A stretch of 64,000 bases of DNA from CAJQGY01 sp905478015 (GCA_943788365.1 CALSPZ010000001.1:372001-436000); one strand, 5' to 3'; shown: positions 18,604-25,851, numbered from the stretch's first letter. Program-made: numbers and translations. The notes: generated by a model from the letters alone, not told the origin.

Positions 18604-19092
18604 CTAAAGGTGTTTTGATGCAAGATTTTTAATAAATAATTTTTCAGGCTCCCTATATTCAAAACCAACTCTTTTACCCCAAAATAAGTTGAGCTCAAGA
18701 GGGATATCAAAAATTGTAAGGCTTTCAAAGCTAGACTCTTTTCTATTTTCTGATCTTGTGGCAAGAGTCGTATAATCTCTTTGCACAAACCAATCCCACC
18801 ATTCATCATCATTCCAGTCTGTTTCTAATAATATTTTAAACGTATCTCTTCTATGATGCTCATGGGCCCTTTCAAGCCCTTTAGGTAAATTAAAATTATT
18901 TGATGCAAATAACTTAAGTGCGCCCAATGTAATTGCCTTAGGTCTCCATCCTGTTCCAGCTCCAAGTGAAAAAAGATTACCTAGCATATCTACTTTTTTT
19001 TGATATTTGAGCTCATCTGACCTATGTATTAGATCAAAACCCACACATATATATTCTTTTAATCCAACTGGAAGGTTTTTGGGAATCATCGA
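18604..19092 (-). CDS. Unknown protein of first element
   Basis: About 162 aa if started at the ATG at 19090-19092, 8 bp after the upstream gene's stop; a longer start at 19137 would overlap that gene by 38 bp. It is soluble, with no signal or membrane segment. Visible features are LFSLGAGTGWRPKAITLGALK, a His-rich PKGLERAHEHHRRD and a Trp-rich NDDEWWDWF. I do not recognise the family. It is the last gene of a three-gene minus-strand run pointing at tRNA-Ser. Confidence 0.65.
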   Translation of the reverse strand, partial: SMIPKNLPVGLKEYICVGFDLIHRSDELKYQKKVDMLGNLFSLGAGTGWRPKAITLGALKLFASNNFNLPKGLERAHEHHRRDTFKILLETDWNDDEWWDWFVQRDYTTLATRSENRKESSFESLTIFDIPLELNLFWGKRVGFEYREPEKLFIKNLASKHL

Positions 19093-19099
19093 TATCTTA

Positions 19100-19858
19100 T
19101 TAGAGGTCCTTAAATGATGTGACCCTATCATTCTCAAAGGTAACTTCTAAACTATATGACCAATTACCTCTTTGATTTTCGAATCTTCCATACTTATATT
19201 TAAATACCTGTTTATCCTTAGTGATATTACTTTTTTTATCATATTTTTGACCTTTTAGGTCACTCACAAGCTTACTATGCATCCCGATACATAACTTGCC
19301 CCCTTTAAATGAATTCCATTCTTTATCATGAATACATAGAGTCTTGAGTTTTTTTAGAATTTCATTTCTAGCAGCTTCTTTTTTTTCCAACAAAGCATAT
19401 CTTTTTTCTGATTTTACTCTTTCTAATTCATCTTTCTTTGCTTGTTTGAATGCTATAAGTTTATTTTTTTCTATTGTTTTGTTTTCAGATATATATCTTT
19501 TAATTTGAACCAAGTCATCAGACTTGTCCATATATTTAAAACTTATCAATTTCTTTTGAACTAAAGAGTGATGATCATTTTTTTTAATCATTTCTAGCAA
19601 CTCTTGAATCAGATCAGTCTCTTTATTCTTATCATGAAACCGTTGAGATATTAATTTTAATTTATCTTTATTTTTCTTAGGCCCTAAAAAATAGAATAAA
19701 CCCACCAACAATACTTGAACAACAACCAATGAAATTAACAAAATAAGCGTAAAATCTGGGTCCTCAAAATACATTAGCACTTGACCAAGAATACCCATCA
19801 TAAAAAGCCCAATCATGAGCCAACAAAAACCAACCCATCCTTTCCAAATAAAATTCAT
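19100..19858 (-). CDS. Unknown membrane-anchored coiled-coil protein
   Basis: 252 aa: two membrane helices (about 5-27 and 36-58), then a long charged region (about 62-165) rich in Lys and Glu, likely coiled coil, then a small C-terminal domain. That domain (GKLCIGMHSKLVSDLKGQ ... VTFENDRVTSFKD) has the shape of SmpA/OmlA-like beta modules: an IGM turn, then a beta strand pair ending in a residue-rich stretch. It starts directly at the stop of the upstream gene. The function is unknown. Confidence 0.65.
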   Translation of the reverse strand: MNFIWKGWVGFCWLMIGLFMMGILGQVLMYFEDPDFTLILLISLVVVQVLLVGLFYFLGPKKNKDKLKLISQRFHDKNKETDLIQELLEMIKKNDHHSLVQKKLISFKYMDKSDDLVQIKRYISENKTIEKNKLIAFKQAKKDELERVKSEKRYALLEKKEAARNEILKKLKTLCIHDKEWNSFKGGKLCIGMHSKLVSDLKGQKYDKKSNITKDKQVFKYKYGRFENQRGNWSYSLEVTFENDRVTSFKDL

Positions 19859-20836
19859 CTAAAGCCCCAGCATTGTTTTAAATTGATCATCCTCTCTATG
19901 CCTTCTCATCTTAATCAGTGGCTTTATTAAAAGCCGGCCAATAGACATAAATAAAATTGATAATAATAGTATTACAAAGGATTCAGTAACTATCAATTCT
20001 TTTATATTTGTGAAAAATAACCAAGCGAATGTAAATCCAATAAGCACTAAATTTAACCCAGCAAATGCAAAAAAATGAATGGTAATTTTTTTAAATAATT
20101 TTATCTCTTTATAGTCTTGATCATATGTCTGCAATCTTTGCTTTAATATTTTAATTGTTTCTCTGTCTTGTGCGAGGATCTTTTCACTTTTAATTTTAAT
20201 TTCTGACTCACCAATATAATCAAAAAATTTAACTTTGAAAAAATTATTAAATAATTGTTTAGGAATATCTATTAGCACAAACAAGAGCAGATCATAAATT
20301 AATAAAAAAATTCTATATAAAATAATAAGTACATTGATCATAAAAACTGTAATGGATGTAGCTATTTGTGCAAATGCTATAAATAAAGTAAAGGAGTATT
20401 TAATAAAAGCTCCTGTTAGAGCAAAAAGTGTGAAAAATAAAGCTGGGCCTGCTGCTTTCTTTCCCCTTACCTGAAATCCAGCGATTTTGAAAGACGATCT
20501 GTTTGGATTGGTTATGTTGTAAGTTCCAAATTTATTTTTAGAAGAAAATGAAAAGCCAGATTTTGAGAGATTTAAATTTAATAACCCATTTTCTGATGAC
20601 CACCTACCCCTAACTAATGAATTTCCGCCCTGAAAACCAAGTGTAAGACCCTTAAATGTCTTTGAAAGCCTAAAACCATGTTTTGTATTGAAAGTGAGAC
20701 CTTTAAGGGGATGAATTGCTGCATTAAAACCCGAAGTTCTAGAGGCTCTAAATTTTATTTTAGAATTTTTTGAATGTGCTTTTATTTCCAGTCTTTTGAG
20801 TGGACTTTTCTCAAATATTTTTAATAATCGCATCAC
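19859..20836 (-). CDS. Unknown membrane protein with DUF4236-like N-terminus
   Basis: 325 aa. The N-terminal 125 residues are Gly/Ser/Asn-rich beta-type repeats (GLTFNTKHGFRLSKTFKGL, LNLSKSGFSFS, then GTYNITNPNRSSFKIAG) that recall DUF4236, a domain of unknown role with a LNLSKSG core. Two or three membrane helices follow (about 130-205), then a charged stretch, then two more helices (about 250-275 and 283-305). No family is assigned with certainty. The next gene starts 1 bp after its stop, so they are co-transcribed. Confidence 0.65.
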   Translation of the reverse strand: MMRLLKIFEKSPLKRLEIKAHSKNSKIKFRASRTSGFNAAIHPLKGLTFNTKHGFRLSKTFKGLTLGFQGGNSLVRGRWSSENGLLNLNLSKSGFSFSSKNKFGTYNITNPNRSSFKIAGFQVRGKKAAGPALFFTLFALTGAFIKYSFTLFIAFAQIATSITVFMINVLIILYRIFLLIYDLLLFVLIDIPKQLFNNFFKVKFFDYIGESEIKIKSEKILAQDRETIKILKQRLQTYDQDYKEIKLFKKITIHFFAFAGLNLVLIGFTFAWLFFTNIKELIVTESFVILLLSILFMSIGRLLIKPLIKMRRHREDDQFKTMLGL

Positions 20837-20859
20837 TTATTATCCAAAAAAAAATTTAT

Positions 20860-20873
20860 TTACAACATAGGTT
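20860..20873 (+). repeat. 14-bp direct repeat flanking the 42-aa ORF, copy 1
   Basis: TTACAACATAGGTT is repeated exactly at 21050-21063, on the other side of the small ORF, with similar bases after each copy. Confidence 0.7.
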
Positions 20874-20911
20874 ATTCAACAAACAACTTAGGCTTCATCC
20901 AGTAACAGAAC

Positions 20912-21040
20912 CTAATCAGCTTCTAGTGTTTCAATTCTATCTCTATTCTCAACAACCCATGTGTTTAATTGAACGCCATGATAAAGAAGAGCTAGAAGGA
21001 GCAATAAGATAACTGTATTAAATATATTTTGAGCTTTCAT
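20912..21040 (-). CDS. 42-aa single-helix membrane protein
   Basis: An ATG at 21038-21040 opens a 42-residue frame with an N-terminal helix (NTVILLLLLALLYHGVQL) and a charged tail ending ENRDRIETLEAD. The layout resembles another small gene here (27745). It is flanked by a 14-bp direct repeat (20860 and 21050) and lies upstream of the element's gene run. There is no clear ribosome binding site, so the call is tentative. Confidence 0.45.
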   Translation of the reverse strand: MKAQNIFNTVILLLLLALLYHGVQLNTWVVENRDRIETLEAD

Positions 21041-21049
21041 GCACTAATC

Positions 21050-21063
21050 TTACAACATAGGTT
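21050..21063 (+). repeat. 14-bp direct repeat flanking the 42-aa ORF, copy 2
   Basis: This is an identical copy of 20860-20873 in the same orientation, 190 bp away. Confidence 0.7.
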
Positions 21064-21079
21064 CTTTCTGACAAACATA

Positions 21080-21151
21080 TACGCAGGTTGCGGGCACTGC
21101 TTTTCTTTTGTAGAGATAGCTTCACCCTACTCACTGTATTTAGAATTTTTA
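21080..21151. repeat. Element-end motif R2, copy a
   Basis: This 72-bp block shares 39 identical bases (21105-21143) and flanking similarity with 25750-25820. It directly abuts the arm doublet at 21151. Its function is unknown. Confidence 0.8.
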
Positions 21152-21172
21152 TCCGTAGAATATCCGTAGATT
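21151..21172 (+). repeat. Arm-type doublet, right end of first element
   Basis: This is an exact copy of 18563-18584 in the same orientation, 112 bp before DR1b. Confidence 0.7.
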
Positions 21173-21175
21173 GAA

Positions 21176-21250
21176 CTTAATAAGACTTAATACAGCTTAA
21201 TACTGCTTTCTGTATGTGTTGATTTAATAAGGATTGATAAGGAGTGATAA
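21176..21250 (+). repeat. 10-bp phased direct repeats between arm and core
   Basis: CTTAATA occurs at 21176, 21186 and 21196, exactly 10 bp apart. Then GATTTAATAA, GGATTGATAA and GGAGTGATAA follow in consecutive 10-bp units from 21221. Helically phased repeats between an arm site and the crossover site are typical of excisionase or accessory-protein binding. That role is inferred. Confidence 0.5.
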
Positions 21251-21262
21251 GTGCTAAATGGC

Positions 21263-21350
21263 TTTTCAAGACCGTTACAATAAACCAGACTCTGCCATCC
21301 CTCCTTTGTCTGAACTCGCTATTCTATAGCGTTTATTCCAATAATCAACA
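21263..21350. repeat. Attachment-site repeat, displaced copy (DR1b)
   Basis: This is the second copy of the tRNA-Ser 5' half and its promoter, without the 3' half. The sequence leftwards diverges exactly at the anticodon loop. It marks the junction between the first element and the second. Confidence 0.92.
21321..21348 (-). promoter_or_regulatory. Displaced tRNA promoter firing into the first element
   Basis: TTGATT and TAGAAT with a 16-bp spacer are kept in DR1b. Transcription would run leftwards through a tRNA 5' half and on to the 42-aa ORF and the three-gene run. Activity is inferred. Confidence 0.45.
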
Positions 21351-21379
21351 ATTAATTAAATTTGATCAAATGAACCAAA

Positions 21380-21399
21380 ACGTAGCTAAAACGTAGATT
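21380..21399 (+). repeat. Arm-type doublet, left end of second element
   Basis: ACGTAG appears twice with CTAAA between, ending CGTAGATT like the first element's doublet, at the same distance (117 bp) from its crossover block. A similar copy, TAGCTAAATTACGTAGATT, is at about 25539-25557. Confidence 0.55.
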
Positions 21400-21426
21400 G
21401 ATTTGACTACGAATCAGATTCACTTA

Positions 21427-22540
21427 TTAGTAATCGCCTGTTCGTTGAGGTCGTTTTATCAGGGCACGTCCGCTCTTGTCATAAGATTCTAGAAGAACAC
21501 TGCAACGTTCTCCTTCCAAGATATATTTACTTTTTAACTGGCCATTATCAAAGTACTCTTCCTCAGTTCCAGCACCATCTCCTGTGAGATATGCTGAAGA
21601 TTCTAACTGACCATTTTTGTTATAATACTCTTGCAGCCCTCTTTGTTCTCCATTTTTGTAGGTCTGTCTATTCTCTAAATTACCAGCAAGATCATAAGTC
21701 TCTTCAATGCCATGCTTCCTTCCACATTTATAATTAACTGTTGTCCAAAGCCTTTTGCCTCTGTAATACCACTCATTAAGCCCATGCAGCTCTCCATTTT
21801 TATAGGTCTCCCTTCGAAACAAATCCCCATTATCAAAGAAACTCTTACAAATGCCATCCTTGTTTCCATCTTTGTATAATCCAGCTGACATTAACTGACC
21901 ATTTTCAAAGAAATCAGCATAAGGCCCATTAGGCTCATCAAATTTGCCATTTTTATATGCTGTTTTGTTAATTAATTTTCCGTTTTTAGAATAATATTCA
22001 TGCAATCCATGAAGTTCTCCTTCTTTATAATTTGTTATTGTATTTAACTCTCCACTTTCATAATAATTAGACCAAGGGCCATGGCGTTTTCCATTTTTAT
22101 GGCGCCCTTTTCTATACAAGGTATCCGAGTTCCAGTACTCATGAAGTCCATGTTTCAATCCATTTTTATAGGTATATATATGATGCAGCTTACCATTTCG
22201 TTCATATGTCTCCACAGGCCCATCCTCCTTCCCATCCTTGTATGCACCCTTTTTATAAAGCTTTCCATTTGAATAATCGAAATACATCACATAAGGTCCA
22301 TGCAGCTTTCCTCTTTTATAGTTTCTAATTGTCTCTAACTCTTTATCAGAATTAAATTCCTCTTGACGCCCGTCTTTCAATCCATTTTTATATTCTACTT
22401 TCAGAATGCCTGTGGGAAATCCTAGGGCCACTAGCACCATAGAATGTTCCTGTAAAAAGAAATCCATCTTTGTCACAGATCAAGCCATCTTCTTTTATTC
22501 GAAGATCATAATCATTTGTAATTTTTGGTTCTTTATTCAT
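21427..22540 (-). pseudogene. MORN-repeat (YwqK-like) protein, frameshifted near the start
   Basis: The main frame (to about 22476) encodes some 14 MORN_2-type repeats of about 23 aa, pattern YKNGK.HGP..YY.NGKL, as in YwqK-family antitoxin-like and other MORN proteins. The likely true start is the ATG at 22538-22540: that frame reads MNKEPKITNDYDLRI and DGFLFTGTFYGASG, then runs out of register at about 22425-22445 where the repeat frame (GFPTGILKVEYKNG) takes over. Removing one base, for instance a G in the GGCCC, joins them. The role is unknown; MORN proteins bind partners or membranes, and some neutralise toxins. It is in the second element. Confidence 0.75.
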
Positions 22541-22595
22541 TTAATCTATCATCCAATTTCAAACTAATTTTTATATCTCAATTTAAATATAAGTA

Positions 22596-24041
22596 CTAAT
22601 AATCAAAGTCTTCATCATGAAGACAATCAAAGTCTTTCAACCACTTTCCATAGCCAGTTAACTCCTCTCTTTCATCACAAGAATCATAATTAGTATGAGA
22701 GATATCTGGCTTGAAACAATATTCTGTATCAAAAAAATTGGAAAAGATATTGTATTGATCAGGTGAAAAAAAATTATCATAGAAATGAGATAGGTCCTCT
22801 GCAGAGAGAGAATTATCAGTAAGCATGGAAACAATCTCTTTAGCATCGCTAAGGGCTTTTACATTTAAGCTTTTAAAATTATTTTCAAAGTCTGCAAATT
22901 TTCTTTTATATGAAGTATTAAATAAAGCATCCTCTATCTTCTTTATTTCATTTATCCAATCAGGCTCCTGCTTTAAAGCACACAAATCCTGGTAATCCAG
23001 CTTTAGGTCAGATTTTTCAATTTCATTAAATATATTTTTACAAATATTAATATAAAAAAACTCATGTTCAGTATTTATAAATCCATATCTTTTTTTAAAA
23101 TCAATAATTTCAGCTATACCTTGACGAATAGAATTGTATTCAGCTAGTGGTAGAAAATTGTCTGTAATTTCAATGATGAAAGCTATATCTGAAGCCCTTA
23201 ATGCTTCGTCTATTTTATTTTTAAAATTATTTAAAAGAGAATTTGATGTAAATTTAGATACATCAATTGACCTAAATCTTTCAACATAATATCTAGACGT
23301 TCTGTTTTCCAACCCTTCAGATAATCTAATTTCTAACTCTTGGATTGCTAGAGTTAAGAACTCTTTTTCTATGTATTCACGCCCGCCTTTAATTTGACTA
23401 TAAGCATTTGGATTACAATTTTGTTCACAATTAACCAGGCGAAATGCTATTGCATCTAGAACTAAGAATGTTGTTTTTCTAGTAAATTTTTTATGACTTA
23501 AATCTAGCAAATCATGTAGAAAATCAAAAACCCAATCATCAAAAGCCATATTTCCTTGAAATCTTTCATAATCTTTATCTTTCAAAAACTTTATAACCTT
23601 TTCCTCAGCGAGCTTACTTTTGATTGAAGATAGTGAATTTATTACTTGCAGCCAGTTTTCACTAGCAAATATCGTTTTTTCAGCAATCAAGAGATAATTA
23701 CATAATAGAGTTTCATCACTTTCAAAAAAATTTGTCAGCACATTATTAACAAGCGAATAATCTCGAACGTAATGTGCTTTAGCAAAGATAATTTGGGTCA
23801 TTTTAAGAATAGCTACTTTATCAATATCAGCATCTTCAAATAGACGTAAAAAATCTTCGAATTTAAAAGTATATTCTTCAAATTCCATGCATTGTATTAT
23901 TGATTTTACAAAAAGCCTTGATAATGATTTCTTTTGAGCTCTGTGTAAATTAAGTTCTACAAAATACTTTAGATCCTGATAATTATCTATTGCAGTCAAT
24001 GAATTAATCTTTTCTTTATTACTATTATAATTTTTTGTCAT
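22596..24041 (-). CDS. Unknown 481-aa protein of second element
   Basis: A hydrophilic, predicted largely helical protein rich in Asp, Glu, Phe and Lys, without membrane segment, signal or recognisable catalytic motif. A Cys pair pattern (CEQNC) lies near the middle, and the C-terminus is acidic (HDEDFDY). Its start overlaps the stop of the upstream gene by 4 bp (ATGA), so the two are translationally coupled and probably act together. I do not recognise the family. Its place in a tRNA-linked element makes a defence or conflict role possible, but nothing in the sequence proves that. Confidence 0.7.
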   Translation of the reverse strand: MTKNYNSNKEKINSLTAIDNYQDLKYFVELNLHRAQKKSLSRLFVKSIIQCMEFEEYTFKFEDFLRLFEDADIDKVAILKMTQIIFAKAHYVRDYSLVNNVLTNFFESDETLLCNYLLIAEKTIFASENWLQVINSLSSIKSKLAEEKVIKFLKDKDYERFQGNMAFDDWVFDFLHDLLDLSHKKFTRKTTFLVLDAIAFRLVNCEQNCNPNAYSQIKGGREYIEKEFLTLAIQELEIRLSEGLENRTSRYYVERFRSIDVSKFTSNSLLNNFKNKIDEALRASDIAFIIEITDNFLPLAEYNSIRQGIAEIIDFKKRYGFINTEHEFFYINICKNIFNEIEKSDLKLDYQDLCALKQEPDWINEIKKIEDALFNTSYKRKFADFENNFKSLNVKALSDAKEIVSMLTDNSLSAEDLSHFYDNFFSPDQYNIFSNFFDTEYCFKPDISHTNYDSCDEREELTGYGKWLKDFDCLHDEDFDY

Positions 24042-25456
24042 AAGTTACTTCCATTCAAGTGCCCAATTTTATGGATCTCTTGAGCATAGTAATTCAAGGG
24101 TCTATAAGTAAAAAATCCTCTCATATAAGGTAGGATTTCAGCTGCATTTAAAATGAACCAGTGAATTTGATTATTTTTAATTTCTGAGTTTTTTGTAATT
24201 ATTTTTAAAAATTTCTCAGCATTGATAATTTCATGTTTATACATATCAGGATATTCACTCATCATCTCTGCAGATCTGTCATTTATTATCCATTTTTTAT
24301 AAAACTCTAGAAATGAGTAAATCTCTTTTGTATTTTTAATGTATTTAGATATAAGTTCTTTAATTTCTTTGCAGGCCTCATATGGGCTGGCACTGCTAAA
24401 ACTATTATCATGTGCAATATGACTAAAATCCCAATTATCGTTAAAAACATTAATCTTTGTTATAAGCATAGAAATTTCAACTGCACACTCAAAATTAGTT
24501 TTTGACTTATCATGTCTAGATTTTTCAAACATTTTTTTTATGCGATTACTCTTTTTTATATTTATAATTTCATAATAATCTTGTAACAAATCATCAAAGA
24601 TTCCTTTGTTAAAACAATGTACGTCATTTAAACCTTTTTTTTGATTTCTTTTATGCTCCCATGGATCTTTTGATCTTATATTTTTGTATAAAAAATATTC
24701 AAATTTGTTTAATTCTGAAAAAATTAATTTTTTTAAATATTTGATTGTTAGATCTTCAATAACAGAAAATCTCATAATAATGAATTCGTCTAAGTATCCA
24801 TCCAAAGTCTTATAATCCTCGATAACTGGTTCAAGTGTTTTGAAAATATCCTTATGTTCATATAGATCTAATTGACAAAATATTTCACATGATAGATATC
24901 TATGCAAAACTGAATAATTTTTAATTTGATTTAAAAAATTTCTTAGATTTTCATCACCTAAGTAATTCAGAACTTCTAATGTATTTTTATCAATTAAAAA
25001 TTTGTTATGTATTATTTCGTTAAGAGATGAATATTTAGATTCGTTAATTAATACAAAGGATTTAACAAATTTATCAAGTAAGCTGAAGTATGGTATTTCG
25101 GTATAGTTTTCATCTGGATAATCGTATTTATCAATTATATTAAATGGATCTATTGAAACTAAATGTTTAAATATTTTTCTTAATTTATATATATATGCAC
25201 TTCTAACCAATAAATCAGAATTCTCAATAATTAGTGCAAATACTACTGACAAGCTCCAGAATAAATCATGTGATTTTTTTAGTTTTTGATCGGAACTAAC
25301 TCCATTTTGATATAAAGAGTTTTCAAGTATGGTATAGATTTGATCAAAAAAAATAAATAGATCTTTTGTCTCTAAGGATTCTCTGAAGGTTTTATCATCT
25401 ATTATTCTTTTGAATTTTAAATGATCTAGTTTATTAAAATTATTTACTTTTTCCAT
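24038..25456 (-). CDS. Unknown ~472-aa protein of second element
   Basis: I start it at the ATG at 25454-25456 (MEKVNNF); a TTG 30 bp upstream would put the start inside a stem-loop (CGACA/TGTCG) that ends in GGGG and a T run. The product is hydrophilic and helix-rich, dominated by Lys, Asn, Ile, Phe, Asp and Glu, with no motif I can name. It is coupled by ATGA to the 481-aa gene downstream. The two are similar in size but I see no clear homology between them. Confidence 0.7.
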   Translation of the reverse strand: MEKVNNFNKLDHLKFKRIIDDKTFRESLETKDLFIFFDQIYTILENSLYQNGVSSDQKLKKSHDLFWSLSVVFALIIENSDLLVRSAYIYKLRKIFKHLVSIDPFNIIDKYDYPDENYTEIPYFSLLDKFVKSFVLINESKYSSLNEIIHNKFLIDKNTLEVLNYLGDENLRNFLNQIKNYSVLHRYLSCEIFCQLDLYEHKDIFKTLEPVIEDYKTLDGYLDEFIIMRFSVIEDLTIKYLKKLIFSELNKFEYFLYKNIRSKDPWEHKRNQKKGLNDVHCFNKGIFDDLLQDYYEIINIKKSNRIKKMFEKSRHDKSKTNFECAVEISMLITKINVFNDNWDFSHIAHDNSFSSASPYEACKEIKELISKYIKNTKEIYSFLEFYKKWIINDRSAEMMSEYPDMYKHEIINAEKFLKIITKNSEIKNNQIHWFILNAAEILPYMRGFFTYRPLNYYAQEIHKIGHLNGSNL

Positions 25457-25538
25457 AAAAGACACATTAAACAAAAACCCCGACAAAATATGTCGTAATA
25501 GTTTAAGGAACTAAATATTCAGAATTTAATACTATAAA

Positions 25539-25557
25539 TAGCTAAATTACGTAGATT
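25539..25557 (+). repeat. Arm-like repeat, right side of second element
   Basis: TAGCTAAATTACGTAGATT resembles the left doublet at 21380-21399, with the first CG lost. It suggests the original right end of the second element lay about 100 bp further right, although no attachment core survives there. Confidence 0.4.
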
Positions 25558-25587
25558 TTATGAGAACTAGATAGTCTTGTAATTGAT

Positions 25588-25615
25588 AAAAGGAGTCGTA
25601 AAAACTCCCTCTTTA
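25588..25615. terminator. Terminator-like hairpin
   Basis: AAAAGGAGT pairs with ACTCCCTCTTT across a short loop. It resembles the stronger terminator at 26832-26860 and belongs to the gene remnant beside it. Confidence 0.45.
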
Positions 25616-25626
25616 TTTTAATTGGA

Positions 25627-25660
25627 TGAATTAGTTCTTCGCAGTATAGAGTTGCTATTA
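25627..25660 (-). pseudogene. Remnant of a 3' gene end similar to the gene at 26876
   Basis: The minus strand reads QLYTAKN and stop, matching the end QFYTASK and stop of the gene at 26876-27574. In both cases a GGAG-type hairpin terminator follows directly (25588-25615 here). This looks like the surviving tail of a lost paralogue or a duplicated segment. Confidence 0.45.
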
Positions 25661-25749
25661 ATAAAAAAAGAAGTCATGTATCACCTATGACTTATTTATC
25701 AACATATCTTGCAGCAACTGAAATATCATAGCTACCTTGTGGCACTTTT

Positions 25750-25820
25750 GTACGCAGGTTGTAGCACCGTTTATCTTTTGTAGAGATAGCTTCACCCTAC
25801 TCACTGTATTTAGGATTTTT
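25750..25820. repeat. Element-end motif R2, copy b
   Basis: This is the second copy of the R2 motif (39 identical bases, 25774-25812). Here no arm sites or tRNA fragment follow; the methyltransferase gene starts 32 bp later. It probably marks the truncated end of an older element. Confidence 0.75.
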
Positions 25821-25851
25821 AATATTAAGGAAGTAGGTTTAGAATGGGATC

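Larger units (their letters stand above)
18448..21262. mobile_element. 2.8-kb integrase-less element in tRNA-Ser
   Basis: The segment is bounded by the 52-bp direct repeats. Just inside each end lies the same doublet of ATCCGTAGA (18563-18582 and 21151-21170), 115 and 112 bp from the crossover block, which mirrors the arm sites of a lambda-type attP. It holds three unknown minus-strand genes and one 42-aa membrane ORF. No recombinase gene is present, so it is either a satellite mobilised in trans or an immobilised remnant. The boundaries are seen directly; mobility is inferred. Confidence 0.75.
21263..25820. mobile_element. Second element, right end decayed
   Basis: It begins at DR1b. Its own paired repeat (ACGTAG twice, 21380-21397) sits 117 bp from the crossover block, the same offset as in the first element but with different bases. 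A related paired repeat lies at about 25538-25557. A 70-bp end motif shared with the first element lies at 25750-25820, but no third tRNA fragment follows. The cargo is a MORN-repeat gene and two coupled unknown genes. The right limit is uncertain: it could be about 25560, with 25560-25820 belonging to an older remnant. Confidence 0.5.
25487..25851. other. Gene-free junction of decayed element ends
   Basis: This 365-bp gap holds, in order, an arm-like repeat (25539), a terminator-like hairpin (25588), a 3' gene remnant (25627) and the R2 end motif (25750). I see no intact gene in it. Confidence 0.6.

Noticed and set aside
22596..25456. The two ~470-480-aa proteins as tandem paralogues
   Set aside because: They are similar in size and composition only; I find no shared motif order by eye.
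25456..25486. TTG start for the second unknown gene at 25486
   Set aside because: The stretch lies inside a stem-loop and lacks a ribosome binding site; ATG at 25456 is preferred.
18448..25820. A CRISPR array in the accessory zone
   Set aside because: The repeats are few, differ in type and are not evenly spaced by unique spacers; they fit attachment-site structure instead.
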